Shown: positions 1-8,656 of the stretch, piece by piece
Layout: every line of letters begins with the position of its first letter
How positions within the stretch are numbered: the stretch's first letter is position 1
Source: Neptunicoccus sediminis
GTDB taxonomy: Bacteria; Pseudomonadota; Alphaproteobacteria; Rhodobacterales; Rhodobacteraceae
Direction: 5' to 3'
Assembly: GCF_001719615.1 (NCBI RefSeq)
Contig: NZ_MDVX01000018.1
Location: 1-64,000 of the forward strand
DNA length: 64,000 nt
Notes under the pieces: generated by a model
Seen by the model: the letters and a program-made list of their open reading frames with translations, nothing else
The model's database searches: none
What the model was told of the DNA's origin: nothing
Position numbers and translations under genes: made by a program

Positions 1-18
1 TGTCCAGTCTCTCACTTT

Positions 19-32
19 CCCCCCCCCCCCCC
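19..32. repeat. C14 homopolymer
   Basis: Fourteen consecutive C residues lie downstream of the phosphatase gene that ends at 83. Such a tract is prone to length variation by slippage and to sequencing error. No gene is seen in positions 1-82. Confidence 0.8.
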
Positions 33-82
33 ACCAAATATGCGTCGCGGAATCACATTCGTCACAGACTCAATTGTCGGAA

Positions 83-589
83 TTATTCGGAAAGATCAGT
101 CTGCACGCGGCCCGCAGCGGCCCAGTCCCGTTGTTTGCTGTTTTCCACCGCACCGGCCCGCACGGCGCGGATTTTTGTAAGGGCTGCATCTGCCGGTTCC
201 CCCAGTTCCACCATCAGGCGCATGACCATCATACCCGACCGCCCGCGACCGCCAAAACAATGGGACAACACCTTGCCGCCGTTTTGCAACACACGCCGCG
301 CCGCGCGGGAGGCTTCGGGCCAGTTTTCCTCGGTATTGCTTTTGGGTGCGCCGAAATCCGCTATGGGCAGATGTATCCACTGCACGCCAGCCTCTGCCAG
401 ACGGTCTGGCAGATCGTTTGATCCGGCCCGCTCCATTTCGGCGCGGGTGGTCATGGTCAGAACCAGATCTGGATTCCAGCGCAGCAGCGCAATCATATCC
501 GCATCCATCCGGCCCCCGCGTCCGGGAAGCGGGGAAATGCCCAGCGTTCCGCGCGAAAGGGGGATCGGGTATATGGTGAAGTCTGGCAT
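83..589 (-). CDS. Dual-specificity/tyrosine phosphatase family protein
   Basis: A 168-residue cytoplasmic protein carrying the cysteine-phosphatase signature HCX5R: HCFGGRGR with Cys111 and Arg117. A plausible general-acid Asp78 sits in the segment IADFG. This fits small bacterial DSP/PTP enzymes that hydrolyse phospho-Tyr or phospho-Ser/Thr through a cysteinyl-phosphate intermediate; the substrate cannot be told from sequence. There is no signal peptide or membrane segment. It is divergent from dnaX with 53 bp between the two starts. It is conserved-looking and intact, and the family call is much firmer than any specific role. Confidence 0.85.
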   Translation of the reverse strand: MPDFTIYPIPLSRGTLGISPLPGRGGRMDADMIALLRWNPDLVLTMTTRAEMERAGSNDLPDRLAEAGVQWIHLPIADFGAPKSNTEENWPEASRAARRVLQNGGKVLSHCFGGRGRSGMMVMRLMVELGEPADAALTKIRAVRAGAVENSKQRDWAAAGRVQTDLSE

Positions 590-642
590 GATGCTTTAGG
601 GTTTTGTAAGGGATACGAATCTAACGTGGTACAGGGTAGGTT

Positions 643-2424
643 ATGACGCAAGAGGCAAACACAGGCTATCAGGTTCTGGCGCGCAAATATCGTCCCGCCA
701 CCTTTGAAGACCTGATCGGTCAGGATGCGATGGTGCGCACCCTGAAGAACGCTTTTGCAGCGGACCGGATCGCCCATGCCTTTGTTCTGACTGGGATTCG
801 CGGCACTGGCAAAACTACGACAGCACGGATTGTCGCCAAGGGGATGAACTGTATCGGGGCGGACGGGCAGGGCGGGCCGACCACGGACCCTTGCGGTGTT
901 TGCGATATGTGTGTCTCTATTTCCGAGGGGCGTCATGTGGACGTGATGGAAATGGACGCAGCCTCTAATACCGGTGTGGCCAATATCCGCGAGATTATCG
1001 ATTCCGTGCATTACCGCGCAGCATCTGCACGGTTCAAGATTTACATTATCGACGAGGTTCACATGCTGTCCAATGGCGCCTTCAACGCGCTGTTGAAAAC
1101 GCTGGAGGAACCCCCCGAACACGTCAAATTCATCTTTGCCACGACCGAGATTCGCAAAATTCCCGTCACGGTGCTCAGCCGGTGTCAGCGGTTTGATTTG
1201 CGCCGGATCGAACCGGAAGTGATGATCGCCCATCTGCAAAAGATTGCGGAAAAGGAAAACGCACAAGTGGCCGAGGACGCGCTGGCGCTAATTGCGCGGG
1301 CCGCAGAAGGTTCGGTGCGCGATGCCATGTCGCTGCTCGATCAGGCGATTGCCCACGGGGTTGGCGAAACCAGCGCCGATCAGGTGCGTGCCATGTTGGG
1401 GCTGGCGGATCGCGGGCGGGTGCTTGATCTGTTCGACATGATCATGAAGGGCGATGCGGCCGGGGCGTTGAACGAATTGTCGGGACAATATGCCGAGGGC
1501 GCCGATCCGCTGGCAGTGCTGCGGGATCTGGCGGAAGTGACCCATTGGGTTTCCGTCATCAAAATCTCGCCCGAAGCCGCAGACGATCCCACCGTTTCAC
1601 CGGATGAACGGACGCGGGGCAAGACCGCTGCGGAAAGCCTGCCGATGCGGGCGCTGACGCGCATGTGGCAGATGCTTTTGAAGGCATTGGAAGAGGTCTC
1701 GGTCGCGCCGAACGGGATGATGGCGGCTGAAATGGCGATTATCCGGCTGACCCATGTGGCCGAACTGCCAAGCCCCGAAGATCTGGTGCGCCGTTTGCAT
1801 AATTCTCCGCCGCCCCCCCCGATGCCCGGAGGTGGCGCAGGCGGCGGTGCAGGCGCCCCGACACAGGGCGGTAGCATCCCCAATGCAGGCACGATCGGCG
1901 GCGGTCCGGCGTCCGGTGCACCTGTTGCGATGATCGCCGGCGGCGGCGCTATGGCGTCGGGCCAGCCGGAATCCGAACAGGCGCTGGCGCGGTATGTGTG
2001 TTTTGATCAGGTGGTCGATCTAATCCGCGCACGGCGGGATATGAAGCTGCTGGTGGAGGTAGAAAACTATCTGCGACTGGCCAAATACACACCGGGACGG
2101 ATTGAATTCCAGCCCACCGATGATGCGCCGACCGATCTGGCCTCGCGGCTGGCGGCGCGGTTGCAAACATGGACCGGGGTGCGCTGGGGGGTGTCGGTTG
2201 TCTCTGAAGGTGGTGCGGAAACTGTCGCGGAACAAAAGGCCGCCCATCGCAGTGATTTACAAGGCCGCGCCATGCAGCATCCGCTGGTGATGGCGGCGAT
2301 GTCCCGTTTTCCGGGGGCAGAAATCCGCGATATTCGCTCTTTGGAAGAAATCACCGCCGATCCCGAAGAAGAACTCGAAGCGCAAATGCTCGACGATGAC
2401 TGGGACCCGTTCGAGGACGATTGA
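643..2424 (+). CDS. dnaX: DNA polymerase III subunit tau (gamma/tau)
   Basis: A 593-residue clamp-loader ATPase. Domain I has Walker A GIRGTGKTT (51-59), a four-cysteine zinc module (about 69-90), DEVHML of Walker B (about 131) and the sensor region ending in SRCQRF. A Pro/Gly-rich linker at about 388-440 separates domains I-III from the C-terminal tau part, which ends in an acidic tail typical of alphaproteobacteria. In the replisome it loads the beta clamp and tethers polymerase cores. The usual downstream partners ybaB and recR are not present; a convergent nuclease-fold gene follows after 14 bp. A C8 run in the linker may allow a short gamma form (separate entry). Confidence 0.97.
   Translation: MTQEANTGYQVLARKYRPATFEDLIGQDAMVRTLKNAFAADRIAHAFVLTGIRGTGKTTTARIVAKGMNCIGADGQGGPTTDPCGVCDMCVSISEGRHVDVMEMDAASNTGVANIREIIDSVHYRAASARFKIYIIDEVHMLSNGAFNALLKTLEEPPEHVKFIFATTEIRKIPVTVLSRCQRFDLRRIEPEVMIAHLQKIAEKENAQVAEDALALIARAAEGSVRDAMSLLDQAIAHGVGETSADQVRAMLGLADRGRVLDLFDMIMKGDAAGALNELSGQYAEGADPLAVLRDLAEVTHWVSVIKISPEAADDPTVSPDERTRGKTAAESLPMRALTRMWQMLLKALEEVSVAPNGMMAAEMAIIRLTHVAELPSPEDLVRRLHNSPPPPPMPGGGAGGGAGAPTQGGSIPNAGTIGGGPASGAPVAMIAGGGAMASGQPESEQALARYVCFDQVVDLIRARRDMKLLVEVENYLRLAKYTPGRIEFQPTDDAPTDLASRLAARLQTWTGVRWGVSVVSEGGAETVAEQKAAHRSDLQGRAMQHPLVMAAMSRFPGAEIRDIRSLEEITADPEEELEAQMLDDDWDPFEDD
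1813..1874 (+). promoter_or_regulatory. Possible dnaX slip site with out-of-frame stop
   Basis: Eight C residues (1813-1820) fall at codons 391-393, exactly at the start of the Pro/Gly linker. Gaining one base puts translation into a frame that meets TAG at 1872-1874, giving a protein of about 410 residues. Losing one base also leads to an early stop, near 1930. Both products would contain clamp-loader domains I-III only, as gamma does. That slippage really occurs is inference; homopolymer slippage making gamma is known for other dnaX genes such as that of Thermus. Confidence 0.4.
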
Positions 2425-2438
2425 GCCGGCGAAAGGCG

Positions 2439-3416
2439 CTATTGGGACAGCACAGGTTCGATGTAAACCGTGGCTTCCATCGGGAAATGGTCTGATCCCA
2501 CATGCGGACCGCGCCCGAAGGACACCATTTTAACCTTTTCAGTCACGAAAAGCTGGTCGATGGGAAAGCGCAGCAGCGGATGTGTCGCATCAAAGCTGGA
2601 ATAGAACCCGCGCCCCACACGGGGGTCGAGGAAATCGCCCTTTTCCTTGATGTGTTTGGAGGTGCGGGACCAAGCCACATCGTTGAAATCCCCCATGCAA
2701 ATTACCGGAAGGCCGAGTCGGTGGGCGATGGTTGCCGCTTTTAGAAGCTGCGCATCCCGTTCGTCCGTGTCCTCGCCCGGAATAGGGGGTTTGGGGTGCA
2801 GCCCGATATAGCTGAACCGCGCCCCGTTCGGGGCCACCAGCAGGGCAGTTGCCGTGGGGGTGTCATTGCTGCTGAGAAGTCGGAAGGCGAATTCCTCCAC
2901 CACAAGGTTTGTGGCAAAGATCATTCCGTAGTGGGTTTTGTGGGGGTGATATTCCACAGTTTCATACCGGGACAAGGCCTCGGCCAGTGATGCACGCCAG
3001 GTGTCATCCGTTTCCATCAGCAACAGAACCGCGGGCTGCTCTTTTTTGATGTAATCGGCAATCCGGTCGCGGTCTTCGTTTTCTTTCAAAACGTTGATCG
3101 AGGTCACGGTAAAGGTTTCCGCCTCGGGGTGAAGCGGCTCCAGTGCCAGTTCGCTTGGGTAAAGCGAGGTGTAGGGCATGATTTTGGCCGACTGGTAGCC
3201 AAGGATTGCAAGGCTGAGGATGGTGATCCACAAGAAACCGGCCGGACGCAGCCAGAGCGTTGCAAGGCAGCAGACTGCGGCCAATGTTGCAATATGTAAA
3301 CGCGGAAAGTCCCAACCCCTGATCCACCACTCGTTTGACGGGATGAACGGTAGCGCTGTTGTTATGGCGACGGACAGAAAAACCAGCCAGAGCAGCGCCT
3401 TGTAGAGTGTGACCAT
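2439..3416 (-). CDS. Endonuclease/exonuclease/phosphatase family membrane protein
   Basis: A 325-residue protein with about three N-terminal membrane segments (first 75 residues) followed by an EEP-fold catalytic domain. The motifs are SINVLKEN, an acidic METDD (the metal-binding Glu), MGDFNDVAWS (catalytic Asp/Asn) and GSDHFPM (catalytic Asp-His) near the C-terminus. This layout matches membrane-anchored EEP proteins whose domain faces the periplasm; the substrate (nucleic acid or phosphoester lipid) is not determined. The start at 3416 is chosen because AAAGGAAAG lies 7 nt upstream and the hydrophobic segment begins directly after it. A longer frame to 3455 adds 13 unlikely residues. It is convergent with dnaX. 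Confidence 0.82.
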   Translation of the reverse strand: MVTLYKALLWLVFLSVAITTALPFIPSNEWWIRGWDFPRLHIATLAAVCCLATLWLRPAGFLWITILSLAILGYQSAKIMPYTSLYPSELALEPLHPEAETFTVTSINVLKENEDRDRIADYIKKEQPAVLLLMETDDTWRASLAEALSRYETVEYHPHKTHYGMIFATNLVVEEFAFRLLSSNDTPTATALLVAPNGARFSYIGLHPKPPIPGEDTDERDAQLLKAATIAHRLGLPVICMGDFNDVAWSRTSKHIKEKGDFLDPRVGRGFYSSFDATHPLLRFPIDQLFVTEKVKMVSFGRGPHVGSDHFPMEATVYIEPVLSQ

Positions 3417-3540
3417 TAACGAGCTTTCCTTTGTGTTTCGGAACCTTGGCTTCAAAAAGCTAGTGCGCTGGTGCCTTATAGGAAAGAGTTTTGCATGTTC
3501 TTCGTTAAATTACCTGCGTTTTGACGCGTTGCAGCGGTGT

Positions 3541-3566
3541 TTTGAGTATTTTTGGAACATTGAAGC
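3541..3566 (-). repeat. 26-nt 3'-UTR element, copy A
   Basis: On the plus strand it reads TTTGAGTATTT, two variable bases (TT), then GGAACATTGAAGC. It sits 9 nt beyond the stop codon of the minus-strand DMT gene. Two more copies, identical except for the two variable bases, occur at 33377 and 38093 in the same relation to minus-strand stop codons. No stem-loop is evident inside it. Confidence 0.75.
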
Positions 3567-3575
3567 CCTTGGGCG

Positions 3576-4454
3576 TCAGGCCGCGGCGGGCTTGGGGGCA
3601 GGGCGGAGCACTTCGGTGAGCGCGGCGCAGATCACCAGCGCCGATCCGGCCAGTTCAGGCCAGCCGAACGGTTCGGACAAAAAAAACGCGCTGGTGGAGA
3701 TGCCGGAAATGATTTCGCCGGTGAGCAGAAAAGACAATAGTGTCGGGTTTAACCGTCTGGCGGACCAGAGCGTGACAACCAGCACGGGCGCGATGTAAAG
3801 CATGCCACTGGCGAGGGCGAGCAGCATGGGTTCCAACGGATCAGCCGGTGTTGGCAGGCTGTGGCCGGTGCCAAAGGCAAGGATGGCCCCGATCACCATG
3901 CCGCCGGTACATCCGAACAGACCAAGGGTTCGCGCGCCAATGTCCGGACCGGTGAAGATCAGGGCAGAACCAACGGCCCAGCACATCCCTGACAGCAACG
4001 CCAGCAAATCGCCGGCGTTCCAGTGGGACAGGCTGATCTGGCCCCGAAAGATCAGGGTGACGCCGCCTGCCGCAAGCAATAGCGCCAGCCCGTTGATCCA
4101 GCGCAGGCGGCGGCCCATGAACATCCATTCAATGGCAATGGCCCAAGCCGGTGCGAGATAAAACAACAGAACTGCGCGGACCACCGTGGTTTCGGTAATT
4201 GCGGCGGAATAAAGCATCATGGCTCCACCGATCAATGCACCGCTGGCCATGACCCGCAGATCAATGCGGCGGTTTGCGCGGCGGGCGAAGAATAACAGCA
4301 ACAGGACCGGAAGCGCCCCTGCGTTCATGGCTGTGCCAGCCCAAGCCCCGTCCAGTCCGGATGATTCGAGTGCGCGCACCGGAAGCCACCACAGCCCCCA
4401 AAACAGGGCGCAGATGAAGGCGAGCCACACCGGAAGGTAGGAAGTTCTGGTCAT
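3576..4454 (-). CDS. DMT superfamily (EamA) transporter
   Basis: A 292-residue integral membrane protein with about ten hydrophobic segments, in the two-fold EamA repeat pattern of the drug/metabolite transporter superfamily. The first helix carries a FWGLWWLPVRALE-type motif and the second half repeats the family's SGMCWAVGSALIFTG segment. Members export amino acids, metabolites or drugs across the inner membrane; the substrate is unknown here. Its start is separated by 126 bp from the divergent ABC transporter operon. The 26-nt 3' element follows its stop. Confidence 0.85.
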   Translation of the reverse strand: MTRTSYLPVWLAFICALFWGLWWLPVRALESSGLDGAWAGTAMNAGALPVLLLLFFARRANRRIDLRVMASGALIGGAMMLYSAAITETTVVRAVLLFYLAPAWAIAIEWMFMGRRLRWINGLALLLAAGGVTLIFRGQISLSHWNAGDLLALLSGMCWAVGSALIFTGPDIGARTLGLFGCTGGMVIGAILAFGTGHSLPTPADPLEPMLLALASGMLYIAPVLVVTLWSARRLNPTLLSFLLTGEIISGISTSAFFLSEPFGWPELAGSALVICAALTEVLRPAPKPAAA

Positions 4455-4511
4455 TTAATATATGCTTTCGTCAATCGATGGCCGGCGACGACCAATTTTT
4501 GCAATAAAAAC

Positions 4512-4557
4512 TTGTCAGGTGCCGGGCAACTCTATTTATATTGATTCATCAGTCAAT
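4512..4557 (+). promoter_or_regulatory. Promoter with inverted-repeat operator of the ABC importer operon
   Basis: TTGTCA (4512-4517) and TTTATA (4535-4540) are spaced 17 bp apart and resemble -35 and -10 boxes. Overlapping the start region is the inverted repeat ATTGA-8 nt-TCAAT (4540-4557), resembling operators of TetR-type regulators such as BetI of the choline/betaine regulon. A GGGAGAAA ribosome-binding site precedes the ATG at 4581. The identity of the regulator is inference. Confidence 0.45.
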
Positions 4558-4580
4558 AAAAACACAACAGGGAGAAACAC

Positions 4581-5534
4581 ATGAAGAAACTATTGTTGTC
4601 CGCCGTCTCGGTTATGGCACTTTCCGCTGCGGCGCAAGCGGCTGAACTGGGGGCTGTTGACGAGCCGATCAAACTGGCGGTGAATGAATGGACCGGTCAG
4701 CATATTTCGACCCATATGGCGGGGCGGATGCTGGAAGCGGCAGGTTACACCGTAGAATACACCACGGCGGGCTATATGAACATGTGGCAGGCGATGGCCG
4801 ATGGCGAGGTCCATGCTGCGGTTGAAGTCTGGTCGTCCAACGTGTCCGACCAGTTTGCCAAACTGCAAGCCGAGGGCACTGTGACCGAAATTTCCGATCT
4901 GGGTCTGGTGGCACGGGAAGGCTATGCCTATCCAAGCCACGTAGAAGAAATCTGCCCCGGTCTGCCTGCGTGGGAGGCATTGAAGGACTGTGCAGGCAAG
5001 TTTGCCACTGCAGAAACCCTGCCGATGGGCCGTTTGGTGGATTATCCGGCGGATTGGGGCACACCGGGTGCAGATCGTGTGACGGGGCTTGGCTTGCCGT
5101 TCAAGGCGGTTCCGGCAGGGTCCGAAGGTGCGTTGATTGCGGAATTGCGGGCCTCTACCGAAAAGAAATCCCCCTTGTTGATCGTGTTCTGGCAACCCCA
5201 TTGGGCGATGTCGGCTTATGATGTGAAATTTGTTGATCTGCCTGCGGCGGAAGAAGCCTGTTTCACCGATGCGTCATGGGGCGTGAACCCGAATGAAACC
5301 AGTGACTGTGATTTCAGCGCTTCGCGGGTGTTCAAAACGAGCTGGTCTGGCTTTGAAGAGAAATGGCCTGCGGCTTATGAAATCCTAAAGAATTTCAAGC
5401 TGGACACCGAAACTCAGCAACCGCTCATGGGGGCTGTAGATGTGGACGGCAACGCGGTTGAAGAGGTTGTCGCGGAATGGATGGCTGCGAATGAATCCAG
5501 CTGGAAACCCGTTGTAGATGCGGCGATCAACTAA
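4581..5534 (+). CDS. ABC transporter substrate-binding protein, glycine betaine/proline type
   Basis: A 317-residue periplasmic binding protein with a clear Sec signal peptide (residues 1-20, cleavage after AQA). The mature part has the OpuAC/ProX-type pattern: LAVNEWTGQHI near the N-terminus, YMNMWQAMADGEVHAAVEVW, and FWQPHWAMSAYDVKF, where Trp residues form the aromatic cage for quaternary amines. It begins a three-gene importer operon with the ATPase (3-bp gap) and a double permease. Downstream arginine/ornithine/proline catabolic genes suggest proline, proline betaine or a related compound as ligand, but glycine betaine is equally possible. Confidence 0.85.
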   Translation: MKKLLLSAVSVMALSAAAQAAELGAVDEPIKLAVNEWTGQHISTHMAGRMLEAAGYTVEYTTAGYMNMWQAMADGEVHAAVEVWSSNVSDQFAKLQAEGTVTEISDLGLVAREGYAYPSHVEEICPGLPAWEALKDCAGKFATAETLPMGRLVDYPADWGTPGADRVTGLGLPFKAVPAGSEGALIAELRASTEKKSPLLIVFWQPHWAMSAYDVKFVDLPAAEEACFTDASWGVNPNETSDCDFSASRVFKTSWSGFEEKWPAAYEILKNFKLDTETQQPLMGAVDVDGNAVEEVVAEWMAANESSWKPVVDAAIN

Positions 5535-5537
5535 ACC

Positions 5538-6602
5538 ATGACAGGGACAGGCGGGCCGGACACTCCGGCGATTGCGGTGGATGGTCTGTGGCAGGTCTTT
5601 GGCGAGGGTGCCAGACCTGCGCTGTCCGAGCTATTAACACCCGGTGCGGCCACAACGGATGGTGTGGCCCGCCGGTTAAAGGAGCAGGGGTTGATCCCTG
5701 CGGTGCAGGACGCCAGCTTTACGGTGAAAGAGGGCGAGCTGTTTGTGATTATGGGGCTGTCGGGGTCGGGTAAATCCACCCTGATCCGCTGCATGTCCCG
5801 TCTGGTGGAACCGACGGGCGGTAGTGTTCTGATGGCGGGCGAGGATATACTTGCCGCCAGCAAGCGCCGGATGATCGAATTGCGCCGCGAGAAGCTGGGC
5901 ATGGTTTTCCAGCATTTCGGTCTGTTTCCGCACATGAGCGTCATCGACAATGTGGCCTTCCCGATCAAAATGAAGGGGGTTGGCCTGAAGGAACGCCGTG
6001 CGCGGGCGATGGAGGTGATCGAGCTTGTCGGGTTGGGCGGGCGCGAGGATGCCTACCCGCGTGAGCTTTCAGGCGGGCAGCGGCAGCGTGTCGGCATTGC
6101 ACGGTCGCTGGCGGTGAATCCTGACGTGTGGTTTCTGGATGAACCGTTTTCGGCGCTGGACCCGTTGATACGGCGGCAGTTGCAGGACGAGTTTTTGAAT
6201 ATTCAGGCCACATTGCGTAAATCCATCGTGTTTATCACCCATGACATCGGGGAAGCGCTGAAGCTGGCCGACCGGATTGCGATCATGCGGGACGGGGTCA
6301 TTGTGCAGATCGGCACGCCGAGCGAGATCGTTCTCAATCCGGTGGATGATTACGTGGGCGAATTCAGCCGCGACATTCCTAAGGGCCGCCACATGACCCT
6401 TGCCGCACTGATGGAACCTGTGCGGGGCGAGACCGATGCGGGCGGGCCGGAGTTGCGCACTGCAATGACACTTGATGACGCGCTAAGCGCCTGTGCCCTG
6501 ACCTTCCAGCCGATGGCTGTGCGGGACGGGGATGGCAAAGTGGTCGGGGTGCTTCGCCCCGAGGCACTGGCCCGCGCGGTGGGCGAGGCGCATTCCTCAT
6601 GA
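5538..6602 (+). CDS. Betaine/proline ABC transporter ATP-binding protein (ProV-like)
   Basis: A 354-residue ATPase with Walker A GLSGSGKST, signature LSGGQRQRVGIARSLA, Walker B VWFLDEPFSALDP and the H-loop FITHD. It has the roughly 60-residue N-terminal extension before Walker A typical of ProV/OpuAA. The C-terminal 90 residues resemble a single, shortened CBS-like module ending in VVGVLRPEAL; osmosensing relatives usually have two, so CBS-based gating may be reduced. Its stop overlaps the permease start (ATGA) by 4 bp, implying translational coupling. It energises uptake across the inner membrane. Confidence 0.9.
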   Translation: MTGTGGPDTPAIAVDGLWQVFGEGARPALSELLTPGAATTDGVARRLKEQGLIPAVQDASFTVKEGELFVIMGLSGSGKSTLIRCMSRLVEPTGGSVLMAGEDILAASKRRMIELRREKLGMVFQHFGLFPHMSVIDNVAFPIKMKGVGLKERRARAMEVIELVGLGGREDAYPRELSGGQRQRVGIARSLAVNPDVWFLDEPFSALDPLIRRQLQDEFLNIQATLRKSIVFITHDIGEALKLADRIAIMRDGVIVQIGTPSEIVLNPVDDYVGEFSRDIPKGRHMTLAALMEPVRGETDAGGPELRTAMTLDDALSACALTFQPMAVRDGDGKVVGVLRPEALARAVGEAHSS

Positions 6603-8656
6603 CGGCGCGATCACCCCTGAAGGGGGCTTTGGACAGCAAGGGCAAACAGGCGGCGGCGCTGGTGGTGCTTGTGGGGCTGGTTTGTCTGCTGGCGACCCCC
6701 TATGCACCGTGGCTGGTGGCCTGGCCTTCGGTGCTGACGGTTCCGATGTCCGACTGGATTTCCCAAGGGCTCGGCGTGTTTTTCGAGGCTATTAAACCGG
6801 CGATGCGCTGGGTGAGCTGGGTGCTCGGCTTTGGCATGGCGGGGGCCAACTGGCTGCTGGTGTCAACGCCTTGGGTGGTGGTGATCGGCGTCACAACCGC
6901 CATTGGCTGGTATCTTGGCGGTCTTAAAATGGCGGCACTCGGCTTTTTCGGTCTGCTGTTTGTGCTGGCCTCCGGTTACTGGGTCGAAAGCATGAACACA
7001 CTGGCGCTGGTGTTTGTCTCGGTGCCGCTGGCGCTGTTGCTCGGCACGGCGATTGGTATTCTGGCCTATGAGGTCAGCCGCGTGAAAAAGGCGGTTGAGG
7101 CGGTGCTGGACCTGATGCAGACCATCCCGACCTTTGCCTATCTGACACCTTTGCTGTTGTTGTTCGGCTTTGGTCCGGTGGTCGGGCTGATTGCCAGCGC
7201 GATCTATGCGGCCCCCCCTATGGCGCGAAATGTGCTTTTGGGGCTGGAACGGGTGGACTCTGACATCAAGGAAGCGGCTGTCATGTCCGGTGGCACCCGT
7301 GCGCAGCAGTTGTTTCTGGTGGAGTTGCCCAGTGCCATGACGCAGATCATGGTCGGCGTGAACCAGAGCCTGATGGCTGCGCTGTCGATGGTGATCATCG
7401 CCGCCGTTATCGGCGGATTTAACGATATTGGCTGGGAAGTCCTGCTGACCATGCGCAAGGCGCAGTTCGGGCAATCCTTTCTGGCAGGGCTGGTGATTGT
7501 GGTTTTTGCCATCGTGATCGACCGCATGTCCGGTGCCCTCGCGCAGGAGCGTCGCCGCTATTCCACACGGGTGGTCTGGTGGATCATCGTGGCCTCGCTT
7601 GTGGCGGCGATTGCCTTGCGGGACATCCTGCCTGCGGCTGGAACGCTCAGCTATTTTGGCGGTGTTGCGGATACGGTTGATCAGTCTGTCGGGGATTTTA
7701 CCCGCAATTACGGGTCCACGCTCGATACTGTGAAGAACACGGCTATGTTTTATGTGCTGCTGCCGTTGCGGATCGGGCTGGATGATGCGGTTTTGCCCTT
7801 CACTTGGGGGTTCCAGTGGACTTCGGCCATGTCCGCTTGGGTCTATGCGATCGGTGTAGTTGTTGCGGCGGTGCTTGCCTGGCAGGGACGCCTGACGCTG
7901 GGACTGTGCCTGCTGGTGCTGATCGGGGTGATTGAAACCGGTGTTACACAACTGCCGTGGATTTTTGTGCTGGTGGGCGTCGGGGCTTTGGGATGGGTGT
8001 CTTCTGGCTGGCGGTTGTCGGTGCTTTGTGTCGGTCTGTTGGGGTTGATCCTGATTTCCGGCCTTTGGGACCGCGCCTTGCTGTCGCTTTATCTTTCGGG
8101 TGCGGCGGTGTTTACCTGTGCGGTGCTTGGCGGGGCGCTGGGGCTATGGGCCGCGGTAAGCACGACCGCTTGGGCGGTGATCCGTCCGGTCTGTGACATG
8201 TTGCAAACCATCCCACTGTTTGTCTTTCTGATCCCGATGCTGATGTTCTTCCAGATCGGAGAGTTCAGCGCCTTTCTTGCGATCATTGCCTATGCCATCG
8301 TGCCGATGATCCGCTACACACGGCACGGGCTGGTGACAACGCCGGACGACATGATCGAGGCAGCAACCTCAAGCGGGGCGACGGAGTGGCAGATCCTGCG
8401 CGAGGTGCGGGCACCTTACGCGGCACCGACGATCCTGCTCGGGTTGAACCAGACGATCCTTTATGCCTTTGCCATGCTGGTAATTGCGGCCCTGATCGGC
8501 ACCACCGGACTGGGGCAATCCATCTACATTGCGCTTGGCCGCGCGGATGTGGGGCTTGGTATTACTGCAGGGGCGGCGATGGCTATGCTTGCACTGGTGG
8601 CGGACCGGCTGGTGCAGGGGTTTGCCGAAGAACGCCGCAACGCGCTGGGGCTGTAG
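6599..8656 (+). CDS. Betaine/proline ABC transporter permease with two permease domains (ProW-like)
   Basis: A 685-residue, strongly hydrophobic protein with two BPD_transp_1 units in one chain. The first EAA-type loop is near DSDIKEAAVMSGGTRAQQLF (about 220-240). The second is near PDDMIEAATSSGATEWQILRE (about 582-603). Each unit is preceded by a DLMQTIPTFAYL/DMLQTIPLFVFL segment. Ordinary ProW carries one such domain and works as a dimer, so this is an internal duplication or fusion that would supply both halves of the channel. It is the last gene of the importer operon, overlapping the ATPase gene by 4 bp. Confidence 0.88.
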   Translation: MTARSPLKGALDSKGKQAAALVVLVGLVCLLATPYAPWLVAWPSVLTVPMSDWISQGLGVFFEAIKPAMRWVSWVLGFGMAGANWLLVSTPWVVVIGVTTAIGWYLGGLKMAALGFFGLLFVLASGYWVESMNTLALVFVSVPLALLLGTAIGILAYEVSRVKKAVEAVLDLMQTIPTFAYLTPLLLLFGFGPVVGLIASAIYAAPPMARNVLLGLERVDSDIKEAAVMSGGTRAQQLFLVELPSAMTQIMVGVNQSLMAALSMVIIAAVIGGFNDIGWEVLLTMRKAQFGQSFLAGLVIVVFAIVIDRMSGALAQERRRYSTRVVWWIIVASLVAAIALRDILPAAGTLSYFGGVADTVDQSVGDFTRNYGSTLDTVKNTAMFYVLLPLRIGLDDAVLPFTWGFQWTSAMSAWVYAIGVVVAAVLAWQGRLTLGLCLLVLIGVIETGVTQLPWIFVLVGVGALGWVSSGWRLSVLCVGLLGLILISGLWDRALLSLYLSGAAVFTCAVLGGALGLWAAVSTTAWAVIRPVCDMLQTIPLFVFLIPMLMFFQIGEFSAFLAIIAYAIVPMIRYTRHGLVTTPDDMIEAATSSGATEWQILREVRAPYAAPTILLGLNQTILYAFAMLVIAALIGTTGLGQSIYIALGRADVGLGITAGAAMAMLALVADRLVQGFAEERRNALGL

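Noticed and set aside
19-32. C14 tract as a phase-variation switch
   Set aside because: It lies beyond the 3' end of the phosphatase gene and in no reading frame or evident promoter.
6863-7951. 362-codon minus-strand open frame rich in His/Gln/Arg
   Set aside because: Antisense to the double permease; composition is typical of a reverse-frame shadow of hydrophobic codons.
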